Shown: positions 8,772 through 19,003, counted from the first letter of the stretch. The stretch: 64,000 bases of DNA from a bacterium (GCA_030430075.1 JAUIGN010000030.1:33364-97363), one strand, 5' to 3'. Made by a program: numbers and translations. The notes: generated by a model not told the origin, from the letters alone.

Positions 8772-8813
8772 CAGGAGTACTCGCTGAAAGGAAGTGGTGT
8801 TTAGGCGGGCCTG

Positions 8814-8839
8814 CCGGAAGTGCGGCAGTCAACTTCCGG
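8814..8839. terminator. Stem-loop between sulfatase and propeller genes
   Basis: CCGGAAGT and ACTTCCGG form a perfect 8-bp stem with a 10-nt loop, 42 bp upstream of the propeller gene start and about 220 bp after the sulfatase stop. No T-tract follows on the minus strand, so it may be a leader structure as easily as a terminator. Confidence 0.45.
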
Positions 8840-9057
8840 TCCTCCCGCTGGTCAAACGGTGCATAACGCCATTGGCTGGCAGCTTGAGGGAGTTCGTCCT
8901 CAACAACGTCCCGCACGCGCCGACGGTCATGATACGCAAGTCGTTCTCGACAGGTTCACCAGCACGCCGCTTTCGCAGGCCGTCACGCGACCTGCTCATA
9001 ACCGACCGCAGGCGCTGGGGCGTTCGGCCAGCTCGTCGCACGATCGTTTCCGCCCGA

Positions 9058-10569
9058 CTAGTTGCTGACTCGTCGGCGGTTTTCGAACTTGATCTGGGTA
9101 ATGCCGGGCGGCGGTCGATTCGCATGGGCGATACGTGCTCGCAGTTGTCTCGAGAGCCCGTCGATTAGCTCGACCCGGTCCGGGTGCTGCGCGAGGTGGG
9201 CGGGATGTGCCAGATTCGTCATCTCCTCAGGATCATCCTGGTGGTCATACAATTCAGCACCCTCCGCGCCGTCCTTTCCCCATTCGGTGTACCGATACCG
9301 GGCCGTGCGAATACTGTAGCCGTTGGCATACTGGGTGAAGGCGGACGTGCGGGGTTGGGCGGTCGCATCCCGCAGGAGAGGAACGAGGCTGACGCCCGAG
9401 AGGTTCTTTGGCTTGGCGAGCTTGCAGAGATCGGCCAGGGTTGGATAGAAATCAACCATCTCGGCCGGGGTGCCTGTCGTCCAGCCGGCGGCCTGCGACC
9501 CCGGCACGGAAATAATGAGCGGGACGCGGGCGGCGTTTTCGAATAGCGTCGTCTTCTGATAGTGACCGTGCTCGCCCATATGGTAGCCGTGGTCTGACGT
9601 GAATACGACGATCGTATTCTTGTCCAACCCGTTCGCCCGCAGACTGTCAAGGATCCGGCCGACCTGGGCGTCGGCGAATGTGATTGACGCGTAATACGCT
9701 TGGATCGCCTGTCGTGCCAGGTGGTCGGCCAGGTTGATCTGCTCCTTCTTGCGGTTGATCGATTTCCGCGCCGGAACCGGCAGCGTCTCGAGGTATCCCG
9801 AGGGCACCTGCGGGACGACGATCTCCTCACGCGGATACAGGTCAAAATACTTGCGGGGCGCGACATAGGGCGTATGTGGCCGGAACAAGCCGACGGCCAG
9901 GAAGAAACGGGTTTTGTCCCGTCCATATTTTTCCAACAGCCGCGTCGCCTCGGTTGCGGAAATGCCATCGGTCTGTTCTTCGTCGGTCCCATCCGCTGCG
10001 AGCCAGCTCAATGTTCCCCCGTAGCGGCCGGGCGTCAACGTAAAGACCGAGTCTTCGTCGATGCGATCTCGCCCATACGGATTGATGGTGGCATCCCATG
10101 AATAGGGATCGTCGTGGCCGCTCGTGCCGATGTGCAGCGGCACGTTGTAGTGATAGAGCTTGCCGATTCTGGTTGCAAAGTATCCATTGCGGCGGAACAA
10201 CTGCGACATCGTTTGTACATTGGGAAGATGTTCGCGAATATAGATCGCGTTGCGATGTACGAGGGTCTGGTCGGGATACATCCCGGTCATGAACGACGCG
10301 CGACTCGGCCCGCACAGCGGATACTGGCAGTACGCGTGTTCGAACCGTAGACCCCGGGCGGCGAGTGCGTCGATGTTCGGTGACTGGACCTGCGGATGGC
10401 CGTAGCAGCCAAGGTCACAGTTGAGGTCGTCGCAGATCAGGAAGAGGACATTCGGCGGTCCGGTCTGATCGCCCTCGTCCGGAGCGGCGTTGGATCGCCG
10501 TGCGAAGCACGCTGCCAGCAGCAATGCCAACGCAACGAAGAGGATCTGGCAGCGAATTCGGTGAATCAT
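9058..10569 (-). CDS. Secreted sulfatase, iduronate-2-sulfatase-like (CGPSR motif)
   Basis: A 503-residue S1-family sulfatase with a signal peptide (residues 1-29, ending SNAA). The metal-binding start is NVLFLICDDLNCDLGCYG. The formylglycine Cys is Cys86 in LCGPSRASFMTG. Further motifs are RIGKLYH, GLFRPHTPY and FTSDHGYHMGEHG, which is the iduronate-sulfatase style of the distal metal site. The length fits the family. It hydrolyses a sulfate ester, probably on a polysaccharide, in the periplasm or outside the cell. The gene is divergent from the next sulfatase across a 396-bp spacer and stands upstream of the glycosidase-like gene. Confidence 0.92.
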   Translation of the reverse strand: MIHRIRCQILFVALALLLAACFARRSNAAPDEGDQTGPPNVLFLICDDLNCDLGCYGHPQVQSPNIDALAARGLRFEHAYCQYPLCGPSRASFMTGMYPDQTLVHRNAIYIREHLPNVQTMSQLFRRNGYFATRIGKLYHYNVPLHIGTSGHDDPYSWDATINPYGRDRIDEDSVFTLTPGRYGGTLSWLAADGTDEEQTDGISATEATRLLEKYGRDKTRFFLAVGLFRPHTPYVAPRKYFDLYPREEIVVPQVPSGYLETLPVPARKSINRKKEQINLADHLARQAIQAYYASITFADAQVGRILDSLRANGLDKNTIVVFTSDHGYHMGEHGHYQKTTLFENAARVPLIISVPGSQAAGWTTGTPAEMVDFYPTLADLCKLAKPKNLSGVSLVPLLRDATAQPRTSAFTQYANGYSIRTARYRYTEWGKDGAEGAELYDHQDDPEEMTNLAHPAHLAQHPDRVELIDGLSRQLRARIAHANRPPPGITQIKFENRRRVSN

Positions 10570-10965
10570 GGATGCGACGGCTCCTGCAAGGCTGATCTCG
10601 TTCGGACCTTACCGTATCTTGCCCTGTCGTAAGGTGCAAGTCGCTGCGCTGCACCGGGTGACCGTTTGACATGCAGTTTTTCGCGAGGCTACGATCTAAT
10701 CGCGAATCGCATCGGCTGCGTTGTTCGACGGCGAGCGGCGTTCCGTTCGCGGATTGGGCGTCGCTTGCCGCCGCCCCACTGCCAGCGGCGTTGCGAGCCA
10801 GCATCGGCGGCGTGCGTGCGGCTGCCTTTCGATTGCGGTCAACTTCGCGGCCTGTTGGGGTCGAACAACGGAGCCCGCCCGATGGTCGGCAGGCTTGGAC
10901 GTCCGGCAACCGGCCACGCCGAGGCGCGGCAACAAACAACGAGTCAAGATAAGGAACGGGGAACG
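10570..10965. promoter_or_regulatory. 396-bp spacer between two divergent sulfatase genes
   Basis: Both flanking sulfatase genes read outward, so promoters for both must lie here. The spacer is G+C-rich with no clear sigma-70 boxes, no tRNA and no repeat from the families seen elsewhere. Frames open across it are upstream extensions of the 10966 gene and are not protein-like. An AAGGA lies 10 nt before the 10966 ATG. Confidence 0.5.
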
Positions 10966-12498
10966 ATGAAAGGTCGCTCGATGAGACATGTTGGATTCGG
11001 CCTCGTCTGCGGGCAACTGCTCCTGCTGGCCGCCGGAGGAGTTTTCGACACGGTGACGACCTCCCAGGCGGCCGAACGCTCCCAGGCGGCCGAGCGGCCC
11101 AATATGATTTTCATCCTTTCCGACGACCTGAGTTGGGGGGATCTTGGTTGTTACGGTCAGGAAGAAATTCTGACACCGCACATTGATCGGCTGGCGGCGG
11201 AGGGGATGCGGTTCACCAACGCGTACGCCGGGAACTCGGTCTGCGCGCCGTCGCGGTCCTGTTTGATGCAGGGGCTGCACCCGGGACACGCCCGGGTTCG
11301 CAATAATTCCTATCGCGGATATCGGCATGCGCTGGAATTGGCGGACACCACCGTCGCCCGCATGCTGCAGGAGGAAGGTTACCAGACCGGACTGTTCGGC
11401 AAGTGGGGGCTTGGATTGAGCAGCCAGCAAGGGGTGCCGAATGCCATGGGGTTTGATGAGTTTTTCGGGTACCTGAACCAGCGTAAGGCGCACAGCTACT
11501 ACCCGCCATTTCTCTGGCACAACAAGCAGCGGGTTGCCTATCCAGCGCACCGCGGCCACGACCACAAGCAGCAGAGCCAATATGATGCGGCCGGGCGGGT
11601 GCAGCCGGCTGGAATCCAACGTCCGGCCGATGCGCGATACTCGTTCGACGAGATCCACCAGCGATCGCTCGACTTCATCCGGCGCCACCGCGAGGTTCCG
11701 TTCTTTCTGTACCTGGCACACACGATTCCCCACGGTCCGGTGATCGTGCCGGAGCTGGGACCGTACCGTGATAAGGACTGGCCGATCGGCCATAAGGAAT
11801 GGGCCGGAATGGTTACCCGCCTGGACTCGGCAGTCGGCGACTTGCTGGGGCTGCTCGATACGCTCGATCTGGACCGGCGGACAATCATCTTTTTCGCCTC
11901 GGACAATGGGCATAGCACCCACGGTTACGATCGCGACAAGAGCGTGCCATCGATTGGTCAGCACTTCCGGAGTTACGGGCCAACCCGCGGACGGAAAGGT
12001 GATAGTCTGGACGGGGCGTTTCGCGTACCGGCGATCGCGCGCTGGCCGGGGAAGATTCAGGCCGGACAAGTAAGTGATTTGCCCTGGGCCTTCTGGGACG
12101 TTCTCCCGACGGCCGCCGAACTAGCCGGTATCCGGTTCGCGGGGACCACCGACGGGATTTCGATTCTGCCGACGCTGCTGGGCAATTCGGCAGCGCAAGA
12201 ACGTCACGACTATCTCTATTGGGAATTCAATCAGAACCAGGCACTCCGCACGGGCACGTGGTTCGCCCATCGCGTGAACGGCGGCGAGGTGAAGCTCTAC
12301 GATCTGGAACGTGACCCGCAGCAACGCCAGGACCTGGCGGCCGATCATCCCCAGTTGGTGGCGCGTGTCCTGGCCTGGATGCAGGAGGCGCATACGCCCA
12401 GCGAAGTCTGGCCGAGTCCGGGTGAATCGCCGGCCGAGTTTCGTCGTCGGTTAGAGTCGTCGGGTGTCCCGCCGCGCCCGGTCAACATTGATGGCTGA
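10966..12498 (+). CDS. Secreted sulfatase, arylsulfatase A-like (CAPSR motif)
   Basis: A 510-residue sulfatase. The hydrophobic signal segment covers residues about 10-35. The catalytic core begins NMIFILSDDLSWGDLGCYG, and the formylglycine Cys is Cys93 in VCAPSRSCLMQG. Further motifs are GLFGKWGLG, AHTIPHGPV and FFASDNGHSTHG, which supply the usual Lys, His, Asp and Asn ligands. A duplicated segment (SQAAER twice, residues 33-44) follows the leader. The ATG at 10966 is chosen because it gives the leader directly. The frame extends upstream to 10666 without sense. The substrate is an unknown sulfate ester. The FAD oxidoreductase gene begins 181 bp downstream on the same strand. Confidence 0.92.
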   Translation: MKGRSMRHVGFGLVCGQLLLLAAGGVFDTVTTSQAAERSQAAERPNMIFILSDDLSWGDLGCYGQEEILTPHIDRLAAEGMRFTNAYAGNSVCAPSRSCLMQGLHPGHARVRNNSYRGYRHALELADTTVARMLQEEGYQTGLFGKWGLGLSSQQGVPNAMGFDEFFGYLNQRKAHSYYPPFLWHNKQRVAYPAHRGHDHKQQSQYDAAGRVQPAGIQRPADARYSFDEIHQRSLDFIRRHREVPFFLYLAHTIPHGPVIVPELGPYRDKDWPIGHKEWAGMVTRLDSAVGDLLGLLDTLDLDRRTIIFFASDNGHSTHGYDRDKSVPSIGQHFRSYGPTRGRKGDSLDGAFRVPAIARWPGKIQAGQVSDLPWAFWDVLPTAAELAGIRFAGTTDGISILPTLLGNSAAQERHDYLYWEFNQNQALRTGTWFAHRVNGGEVKLYDLERDPQQRQDLAADHPQLVARVLAWMQEAHTPSEVWPSPGESPAEFRRRLESSGVPPRPVNIDG

Positions 12499-12679
12499 CC
12501 GTCGACCAAGATCTGCGTTGACGTGACGCAAGACGGAGTCCGACGCCGATCGTGCGAAGCGCGTGGAGCGCGGTGACGACGAGCGGCGCCTGGCGAAATT
12601 TCGGAGGCGAAATGTCGGAGACAACGCCAAGCTGTTGCCAGGCCATCCACAAACAACTCTCGCTGAAGAGGTGCCACCG

Positions 12680-15487
12680 ATGACGCGACCCGCTCGACAT
12701 CCGCAACAAGGCCCCTGGTTCGTCCTCGCAGCCGCCCTCCTCCTGGCGGCCCACCCAACCATTGCCCGGGCCGACACGGCTCCTCCACCGTGCGAAGAGA
12801 TCGAGACCGACCTGCTGATTGTGGGTGGTACGGAGAGTGGTTGGGCCGCGGCGATTCAGGCAGCCCGACTGGGTGTCGAATCCATTACGATCGTGCACGA
12901 CGGCACCTGGTTAGGCGGCCAGTATACGGAGCAGGCGTTGGCCTGCGTCGATGAGAACAAGGGGGTCGGCAAGGTCGGCTGGGGAGTCGATTGGCATCCC
13001 ATGAAGCGGGCATTTCACCGCAGCGGCCTGTTCAAGGAACTGATGGATCGCATCGAAGCACACAACGTCCGCAAGTACGGGTCGCCCATGCCGGGACGCC
13101 CGTACCACGGTCCATCCACGTTCCGGCCGGTTGAAGCCGAAGCCGTTTTTCGGGACCTCTTGCAGCCCTACGTCGACTCAGGGCAGGTGCGCCTGTATTG
13201 GCAGTACTATCCGGTTGCGGCGTCAACCGAACTGGTGCACGCCAGCGCGGCGCGTGGTGAGTCGTCCGATTCCGGCCCGATCGCGACGGCGCCCGCATCG
13301 CGAATTCGCTTGACGGCGATGACGTTTAAGTCCCTTGTCCAGGACGCGCAACTGCGCGTGAACGCGGCGCTGACGATCGATGCGTCCGACTGGGGCGAGG
13401 CGATCCAGGTCGCCGGCGCTGGCTTCGAGTGCGGGCCCGATCCACGTTCGCGGTACGGTGAGTCCGAAGCGCCGGAGGATCTTGCCGGGTACCCACCAAA
13501 TGAGATGAACCCCATTACCTGGGCGATGATCGTCGAGCAATCCGATGAGGAAACGCCCATCCCGCGGCCCGCGAATTATGACGAGCGAAACTACGCACGA
13601 ACGACGCGGCTGAGTTTGGAGGCGATGCGCGACTTGGATTGGGATCGGCCGGTCCGTCTGGGCAGCATTCCGGCCTGGCCGAAATCAGGCGCCGAGAACG
13701 CATCGCCCAGGCAGTTGAGCGTGTTCAACGTGAGACGGATTGTCGACGGCTACACGAGCCGCGAGGGGCGGACCCTGATCCTGTTGAATTACATGCTAGG
13801 CCAGGATTATCCGTTGGAACGCCTGCCGCAGCGAGTGGTGGATGCCTTGGAAGCGGATGAACCAGGCGCCTCGCGCAAGAATATCGTGACCATGACACGC
13901 CGCCAACGGCAGATTGTTTTCGATGATGCCAAACAACATGCGTTGGGCGTTCTGTATCATTTGCAGACGTTCGTCCACGAGCGGGCTGCGGACAAGGCGC
14001 ACAGCTTTCGGCGCTTTCATTTGAGTTCCGAATTTGGCACGCCTGATTCCTTGCCGCCCAAGCCGTACATCCGTGAAGCATTGCGACTCAAGGCGATGTA
14101 CATGATGCGCGAGCAGGACGGCCGCAACACGAACGGTCCGACCAAGCAGTTCGCCCGTGAGCAATTCGCGCGCATCATGTACCACGACGGTGTCGGGGCC
14201 TGGCAGTTCCACTATGATTTCCACCGCACCGGGAGGGCTTATCTGCGCGGCGATGCTCCTCGCGGGCCCTGGATCGACTTCGAAAAGCCGGGTCGAAACA
14301 CCCACATTCTCAGTGACAAGTCGGTATTTCCACTCCGAAGCCTGATCCCACGCGACATGGACGGGTTGCTTGGCGCCCAAAAGAATGTCGGCTACAGCAG
14401 TATCGTCAGCGCGGCGATTCGGTTGCATGACCAGTGCGTCTACCTGGGTCAGGCAGCCGGCGCGACCGCGGCCGTCTGCCTGGCCGAACAGGTCGCTCCT
14501 CGAAAGGTCCCCTTCGATCGTGTGCTGTTGGAAAGGGTGCGGGCCGGCCTTTGTGGCGGTGCCAGGGACGGGCAGCCGATGCTGCTCTGGCCGTTTCGGG
14601 ACCTGCCCGTCAACGACCCGGCGTTCGTGGCGATCAACCGGCTGGCGGCACGCGAGTCCTTCCCGCTGGGACGCCGCGAGGTTGATTTCCAACCCGCGGC
14701 ACCTGCGACGGACGAATGGCGAATGGAGGTCGTGGCCCGCTCGCTGGCGACCAAGCGCGTTGACAAAGCACCGTCAGTGCCCACCGGTGCGATGACGCGC
14801 GGCGAGTTCGCTCGACAATGGTGGGAACGCTTGGCAGGAATTCCCGAACGGCCCTTTATGCGGCGGCGGGCCAACGACGCGGATGACGACGGAATTCCGG
14901 ACGAGGAAGATCCACTCCCCTTGCAGGCCGGCTCCACACCATGGCCGGACGTGGTGGTCCCGGCCGACCAGGATGGGCAACCGGATCCGTTGCCCGAGGC
15001 GGAGGTTGCCGACGTCCGCTTGTTCAACTTCGGCGGCACCGCGGGGAGTGGCCGGGCCGCTGCCGGTCACCCGGGTGCCGAACTCCTTGTTGATTCCGGG
15101 CGGCCATTCGACTCCCAGCGCGGCTTTGGGTGGTCACGCGATCTTTCGGGTCAGCGGCGACATCGCCGCCAGCTCGACGGCGATCATCGCGATACATTTT
15201 TGTTCACCCGGTCGCACGATACCTGGGAACTGGCCGTCCCGGACAACTCGCGGTGGGCCGTGACGGTCTGCGTGGGCGACTCGGGGCACCCCCAGTACGG
15301 TCAGAACGTGCGCGTCGAGGGGCAAGTGGTTCTTGCCGATCATGATACCGAGCTGGGGGCATTCGCCGAGCGTACCGTCGTGGTCGCGGTGACCGATGGG
15401 CGAATCACGATCAACATCGGAACGCCGGGGGGGACCACCAACACGTGTCTCAATTGGGTGCGGGTGCGGCCCCATCGTGACGAATGA
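12680..15487 (+). CDS. Secreted FAD-dependent oxidoreductase with C-terminal beta-sandwich domain
   Basis: The 935-residue protein has a signal peptide (hydrophobic run about residues 12-30) and then a Rossmann FAD site, DLLIVGGTESGWAAAIQAARLG. This places it in the large FAD-oxidoreductase family common in planctomycetes (FAD_oxidored, PF12831 type). The centre includes GGQYTEQALACVDENKGVG and, later, GYSSIVSAAIRLHDQCVYLGQAAG, which resembles the second FAD-contact region. After about residue 730 there is a short Asp-rich calcium-type stretch (DADDDGIPDEEDPLP). The last roughly 150 residues (VDSGRPFDSQRGFGWSRD onward) look like a malectin- or CBM-like domain. The substrate is unknown. The ATG at 12680 gives the leader and has a GAAGAGG about 7 nt upstream. 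Confidence 0.82.
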   Translation: MTRPARHPQQGPWFVLAAALLLAAHPTIARADTAPPPCEEIETDLLIVGGTESGWAAAIQAARLGVESITIVHDGTWLGGQYTEQALACVDENKGVGKVGWGVDWHPMKRAFHRSGLFKELMDRIEAHNVRKYGSPMPGRPYHGPSTFRPVEAEAVFRDLLQPYVDSGQVRLYWQYYPVAASTELVHASAARGESSDSGPIATAPASRIRLTAMTFKSLVQDAQLRVNAALTIDASDWGEAIQVAGAGFECGPDPRSRYGESEAPEDLAGYPPNEMNPITWAMIVEQSDEETPIPRPANYDERNYARTTRLSLEAMRDLDWDRPVRLGSIPAWPKSGAENASPRQLSVFNVRRIVDGYTSREGRTLILLNYMLGQDYPLERLPQRVVDALEADEPGASRKNIVTMTRRQRQIVFDDAKQHALGVLYHLQTFVHERAADKAHSFRRFHLSSEFGTPDSLPPKPYIREALRLKAMYMMREQDGRNTNGPTKQFAREQFARIMYHDGVGAWQFHYDFHRTGRAYLRGDAPRGPWIDFEKPGRNTHILSDKSVFPLRSLIPRDMDGLLGAQKNVGYSSIVSAAIRLHDQCVYLGQAAGATAAVCLAEQVAPRKVPFDRVLLERVRAGLCGGARDGQPMLLWPFRDLPVNDPAFVAINRLAARESFPLGRREVDFQPAAPATDEWRMEVVARSLATKRVDKAPSVPTGAMTRGEFARQWWERLAGIPERPFMRRRANDADDDGIPDEEDPLPLQAGSTPWPDVVVPADQDGQPDPLPEAEVADVRLFNFGGTAGSGRAAAGHPGAELLVDSGRPFDSQRGFGWSRDLSGQRRHRRQLDGDHRDTFLFTRSHDTWELAVPDNSRWAVTVCVGDSGHPQYGQNVRVEGQVVLADHDTELGAFAERTVVVAVTDGRITINIGTPGGTTNTCLNWVRVRPHRDE

Positions 15488-15677
15488 TCCTGGGTGACGG
15501 TGGCTACCGATGAACCGGGATCGACGTGCATTCGGCATTGCATGGTCATGCTGCGCTTGCGCCAATGCGGCCCGTGGTCGTTCACGAACCGGCCGTCAAC
15601 AACCTCCCGGCCGAGACGTGGTTGATGTGCGTCGCTGCAGCCGAGATACGCGAGATACTCGGTCCACATTCCCAACC

Positions 15678-15715
15678 GCCGCAATATGATCGACGCGGAC
15701 TGGCGTTATTGCGGC
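15678..15715 (-). terminator. Stem-loop at the end of the DUF1080 gene
   Basis: GCCGCAATA (15678-15686) and TATTGCGGC (15707-15715) form a perfect 9-bp stem with a 20-nt loop. On the minus strand the stem begins at the DUF1080 gene's stop codon. It lies in the convergent spacer with the FAD oxidoreductase gene and could end transcripts from either side. No clear T-run follows. Confidence 0.6.
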
Positions 15716-17163
15716 TACCGATGTTCTCGTGACCGACGTTCTGGCGACCCGCAATCCTGGCTGACTGCTTCGGTTTTCAGCGGCACGCGCGTGAGGATGA
15801 CTTCTTTGCGGGCCCGATGGATCCCCGCGATCACCCCCGCGTCGTCCCGGTCCCAGGCAATCCCCTGCCCCGCGATGCCGACGGGCAGGGTGTCGACCAG
15901 TTCGAGTTCGCCGCCGCCGGCGGGAAACCGCAGGGCGTACACTTCGGCCCGATCGTGCCCGGTGGCATACAGGAGTCCGTCCGGGCCGAAGGATGCACCG
16001 GAATTGCTGTACGGCACGAAGCGGCGAATCACGGCTCGTGGAAAGGTCCATGACTGCGTCGGCTGCCACTGATCGTTCAACCGGTGGACGGACGTGCGTG
16101 AGACGTCTTCGGCCTCGCCGTAGTGGGCCAGACCAACCCACCAGTCATCATCATGACGGTCAATCCAGGTCAGGGCGCCGGCAAAACCGACAAGTCGCTG
16201 CGTCTGCAGATGCTTGAGCGTTTCCGTGTCGAAGATTTCCAGCGAATTCTTCAGTGGTTCGTCCGGCCAGTTGGAGTGGGCACAGTAAAGACGGCCGTCA
16301 TGGACGACGCCGCTGTTGAGGTGCTTGAGGTGCGAGGCGGCAGGCGCGGACCAACGGGCCACCGATTCGCCCGTCCGCTTGCTGTACTTGCCGACGCCGC
16401 GATTCGTGACCGCGTAGACGTGGTCGCCGTCGATCGCCACGCCCTGGTGTGCTTCGCGGGCGGAGAAACGACGGATTTCGCGCACGGGTTGCCGTGGCGA
16501 GTCCTCCAGGCGTTTGATCCGGATATGGCGAAACTCGACGCGGCTACCATGGCCCAGGAAGCCGATGTGGCCGCTGGCGCGCTGCAAGCCGGGGTGGGCC
16601 GCCACGACTTCCTCGCTGCGGAAATCGTCCAGGTCGATATCCAGGATGACCTGACCGTTCAGCGTGACCTTGATCTGTTGTCCCAGGCAGGTGACCTCTT
16701 GTGCGTTCCATTCCCCAAGCGGAAGCAAGGCACCACGTTTGGCCGGCGCGACGCCGTACAGGGAGCCGTGATACTGTGTCGGCTTGAGCTTCCGCGGGTA
16801 GCCGATATTGTCCAGGATTTGTAATTCCATTCCCTCGTAAGCGGGCCGCCGGTCGACCAGCGGGCAGCGGATCGCCAGCCCGTTATTGGCACCTCGGCTC
16901 AACCGAAACTCGAATCGCAACGTAAAGTCCGCAAAGACCTCTTCAGAAAAAAGAAATCCACCTCCGTCTTGCGGGCAAACCAGGATCCCTTCCTGAACTT
17001 GGTACCCGCGCCGATCCGCGCGACGCAGTTGCCAACCGTCCAGGTTGCGTCCGTTGAAAATTGAAGAAAAACCGGATTCGTCCGCTGCCGTGGTGCGCAT
17101 CGCGGCTGTGGGTAACCACGCGATCGACGCGATGAGCAGGATCTTGGTGACGAGGCGATCCAC
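15715..17163 (-). CDS. DUF1080 (3-keto-disaccharide hydrolase-like) protein fused to a beta-propeller domain
   Basis: A 482-residue exported protein. Residues about 30-220 are a DUF1080 concanavalin-like domain: FSSIFNGRNLDGWQ, FLFSEEVFADFTLRFEFRLS, GANNGLAIRCP, MELQILDN, YHGSLYG and WNAQEVTCLGQQIKVTLNGQ. Residues about 230-465 look like a propeller with NHL- or YncE-like blades (HQGVAIDGDHVYAVTNRG, LYCAHSNWP, GLLYATGHDRAEVYAL). DUF1080 members include glycan-active hydrolases, but catalysis here is not shown. The GTG at 17163 is chosen because a GCGGAGG sequence lies 8 nt upstream and it opens a signal peptide. The frame runs upstream to 17880 through antisense of the DUF1501 gene, which is not credible. 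Confidence 0.82.
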   Translation of the reverse strand: MDRLVTKILLIASIAWLPTAAMRTTAADESGFSSIFNGRNLDGWQLRRADRRGYQVQEGILVCPQDGGGFLFSEEVFADFTLRFEFRLSRGANNGLAIRCPLVDRRPAYEGMELQILDNIGYPRKLKPTQYHGSLYGVAPAKRGALLPLGEWNAQEVTCLGQQIKVTLNGQVILDIDLDDFRSEEVVAAHPGLQRASGHIGFLGHGSRVEFRHIRIKRLEDSPRQPVREIRRFSAREAHQGVAIDGDHVYAVTNRGVGKYSKRTGESVARWSAPAASHLKHLNSGVVHDGRLYCAHSNWPDEPLKNSLEIFDTETLKHLQTQRLVGFAGALTWIDRHDDDWWVGLAHYGEAEDVSRTSVHRLNDQWQPTQSWTFPRAVIRRFVPYSNSGASFGPDGLLYATGHDRAEVYALRFPAGGGELELVDTLPVGIAGQGIAWDRDDAGVIAGIHRARKEVILTRVPLKTEAVSQDCGSPERRSREHR

Positions 17164-17674
17164 GTCGTTGTCCTCCGCGAGAAGGTTGGCTTTAGGGAAG
17201 TTGGTTAAGGAACGTGCCAGCTTGGCACCAAATCCTGGTTGAGGCAACCGTCGGACCGTGGGGTGGGCAAGTTCGGGCGAATGACGATCGGCCCGCTCGT
17301 TGCGGATGCGTTTGCCGTTGCGAAACCGGCAGAGGCGGCTGGCACACCGACCGGCTCCGCGTCGCACGTTCATCCGGGTCGGGCCGCCGGCTGTCTTACG
17401 ATCCCTGGAACGGTCGTCGTGACCTGTAACCAGCCGCTCAAGCGGCTCGCCAGGCTGCACCTCAGGCCAACGGCGCAGTCCGACCACAAACACGGTGTAC
17501 GAATCTTGACTCGCCTGGAGAGATGTTGCCGCGGGAATATCGATAATCCGGACTGGCGCCGCCTGGCATGATGGGAAGGCACCAATGTTTATTGAATAGA
17601 TCGACGAACGTTGATACATTGTGGAGGTTGCAATTCGCTCCATTATGACTGGCAGATCTTCAGGAGAACCCGTT
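17164..17674. promoter_or_regulatory. 511-bp divergent spacer between DUF1080 and DUF1501 genes
   Basis: The genes on either side read away from each other, so this stretch must carry promoters for both. The segment around 17585-17650 is more A+T-rich than its surroundings and contains TTGAATAGAT and TTGATACATT, which could be promoter elements, but spacing does not fix a pair. No RNA gene or repeat was seen. Confidence 0.45.
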
Positions 17675-19003
17675 ATGCCGCAGTCGATTGGTCCAGGTGC
17701 TGTTCGCGTGGGATCGCGACGTTGGTTCTTGGAAACGAGCCTGGCTGGGCTGGGCGGCGCCTCGGTTGCCCATCTCCTCGGACTGCCCGCCCTGGCGGCG
17801 AGGCCATCGGCGGCAAAAAAGTCCGTCATTCTGTTTTGGCTGTCTGGCGGTCCAAGCCACTTGGATATGTGGGACCCCAAGCCGAATGCGCCACAGGAGA
17901 TTCGAGGTCCTTATGGCGTGATCCCGACTGCCCTGCCGGGCGTTCAGTTCTCGGAGCATCTGCCGTTGCAGGCCGGTATTGCGGACAAGTTGACCGTGAT
18001 TCGTTCGGTTGATTGCAGTGCGAGCAATCATACGCCGATTACGATGCAGGCCGGCAACCCGCTGGCTCGGCGCACTAACGACGGCCAGGACGGCGGCGGC
18101 TATCCGTCGATGGGGTCGGTCGCCGCCAAATTTCGCGGTTCCAACGATCCTGACTTGCCGGCGTTTGTCGGCCTAGCCAATTCGTGGAAGTCGGACGTCT
18201 GGGAGGCGGGCGACATGGGCAACACGTTCGCGCCGGTCAAGGGGCACGAACTGGCAGGTAAATTCTCCATGCCGAAGGGTGTCCAGGTGCCTCGACTGCA
18301 AGACCGCGACGGACTTCGCCGCGAGTTCGACCGCTTCGGCCGAGAGCTCGCCGCCGACAGAACCCTTGATCGTACGGATCGCTTCACCCAACAAGCTTAC
18401 GAGATGGTCCTTTCGGGCAAGGTCCAGCAAGCGTTCAACGTCGACGAGGAGTCGGTAGAAACGCGGGCCGCCTACGGTCGCGAGAGCATCGGTGAAAAGG
18501 CGCTGCTGGCCCGGCGTCTGGTCGAGGCCGGGACGTCGTTTGTCTTGGTCAGTGGGGCCTGGGGCTACTTCGATCACCACGGCGACAACGTTCGCTGGGG
18601 TGGCATTGAGAAGGGCCTGACCCCCCTCCTGCCACGGATTGACCGAACCTTGACCACGCTGATCAACGACCTGGAACAGCGCGGCCTGCTGGACAGCACC
18701 CTGGTGATGATGATGGGTGAATTCGGGCGGTCTCCCGTCATCAACAAAGAAGCAGGCCGTGATCATTGGACCAACGTGATGTCGATGGTCGTCGCCGGTG
18801 GCGGATTGCGTCACGGCCAGGTGATTGGTGCCACCGATTCCCGGGGCGGCGCGATCGCTGCCCGACCCGTCCGGCCGCAAGATCTCGCGGCGACCACGTT
18901 TCGTCACTTGGACATTGACCTCAATGGCCATTGGACGAACTCGACCGGCCGTCCAATCCCGATCATCACCGAAGGTGGTCTGCCGATTGACGAGTTGTTC
19001 TAG
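17675..19003 (+). CDS. DUF1501 domain-containing protein (Tat-exported)
   Basis: A 442-residue DUF1501 protein, a planctomycete family related to alkaline phosphatase/sulfatase-fold enzymes, with no proven reaction. The leader has SRRWFLETSLAGLGG (twin-arginine type). Family motifs are FWLSGGPSHLDMWDPK, SCSASNHTPITMQ-type text around residues 115-125 (DCSASNHTP), GAWGYFDHHGDN, MMMGEFGRSPVIN and GRDHWTNVMSMVVAGGG. The Asp, His and Glu residues in these blocks match predicted metal ligands. The ATG at 17675 has AGGAGA 7 nt upstream. DUF1501 proteins are often paired with DUF1549/DUF1553 cytochromes. Here the downstream partner is the VCBS/dehydrogenase/heme protein, 402 bp away. Confidence 0.9.
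   Translation: MPQSIGPGAVRVGSRRWFLETSLAGLGGASVAHLLGLPALAARPSAAKKSVILFWLSGGPSHLDMWDPKPNAPQEIRGPYGVIPTALPGVQFSEHLPLQAGIADKLTVIRSVDCSASNHTPITMQAGNPLARRTNDGQDGGGYPSMGSVAAKFRGSNDPDLPAFVGLANSWKSDVWEAGDMGNTFAPVKGHELAGKFSMPKGVQVPRLQDRDGLRREFDRFGRELAADRTLDRTDRFTQQAYEMVLSGKVQQAFNVDEESVETRAAYGRESIGEKALLARRLVEAGTSFVLVSGAWGYFDHHGDNVRWGGIEKGLTPLLPRIDRTLTTLINDLEQRGLLDSTLVMMMGEFGRSPVINKEAGRDHWTNVMSMVVAGGGLRHGQVIGATDSRGGAIAARPVRPQDLAATTFRHLDIDLNGHWTNSTGRPIPIITEGGLPIDELF

Noticed and set aside
17164..17880. Upstream extension of the DUF1080 reading frame
   Set aside because: It crosses the divergent spacer and antisense DUF1501 sequence. The GTG at 17163 has a strong ribosome site and starts a leader.
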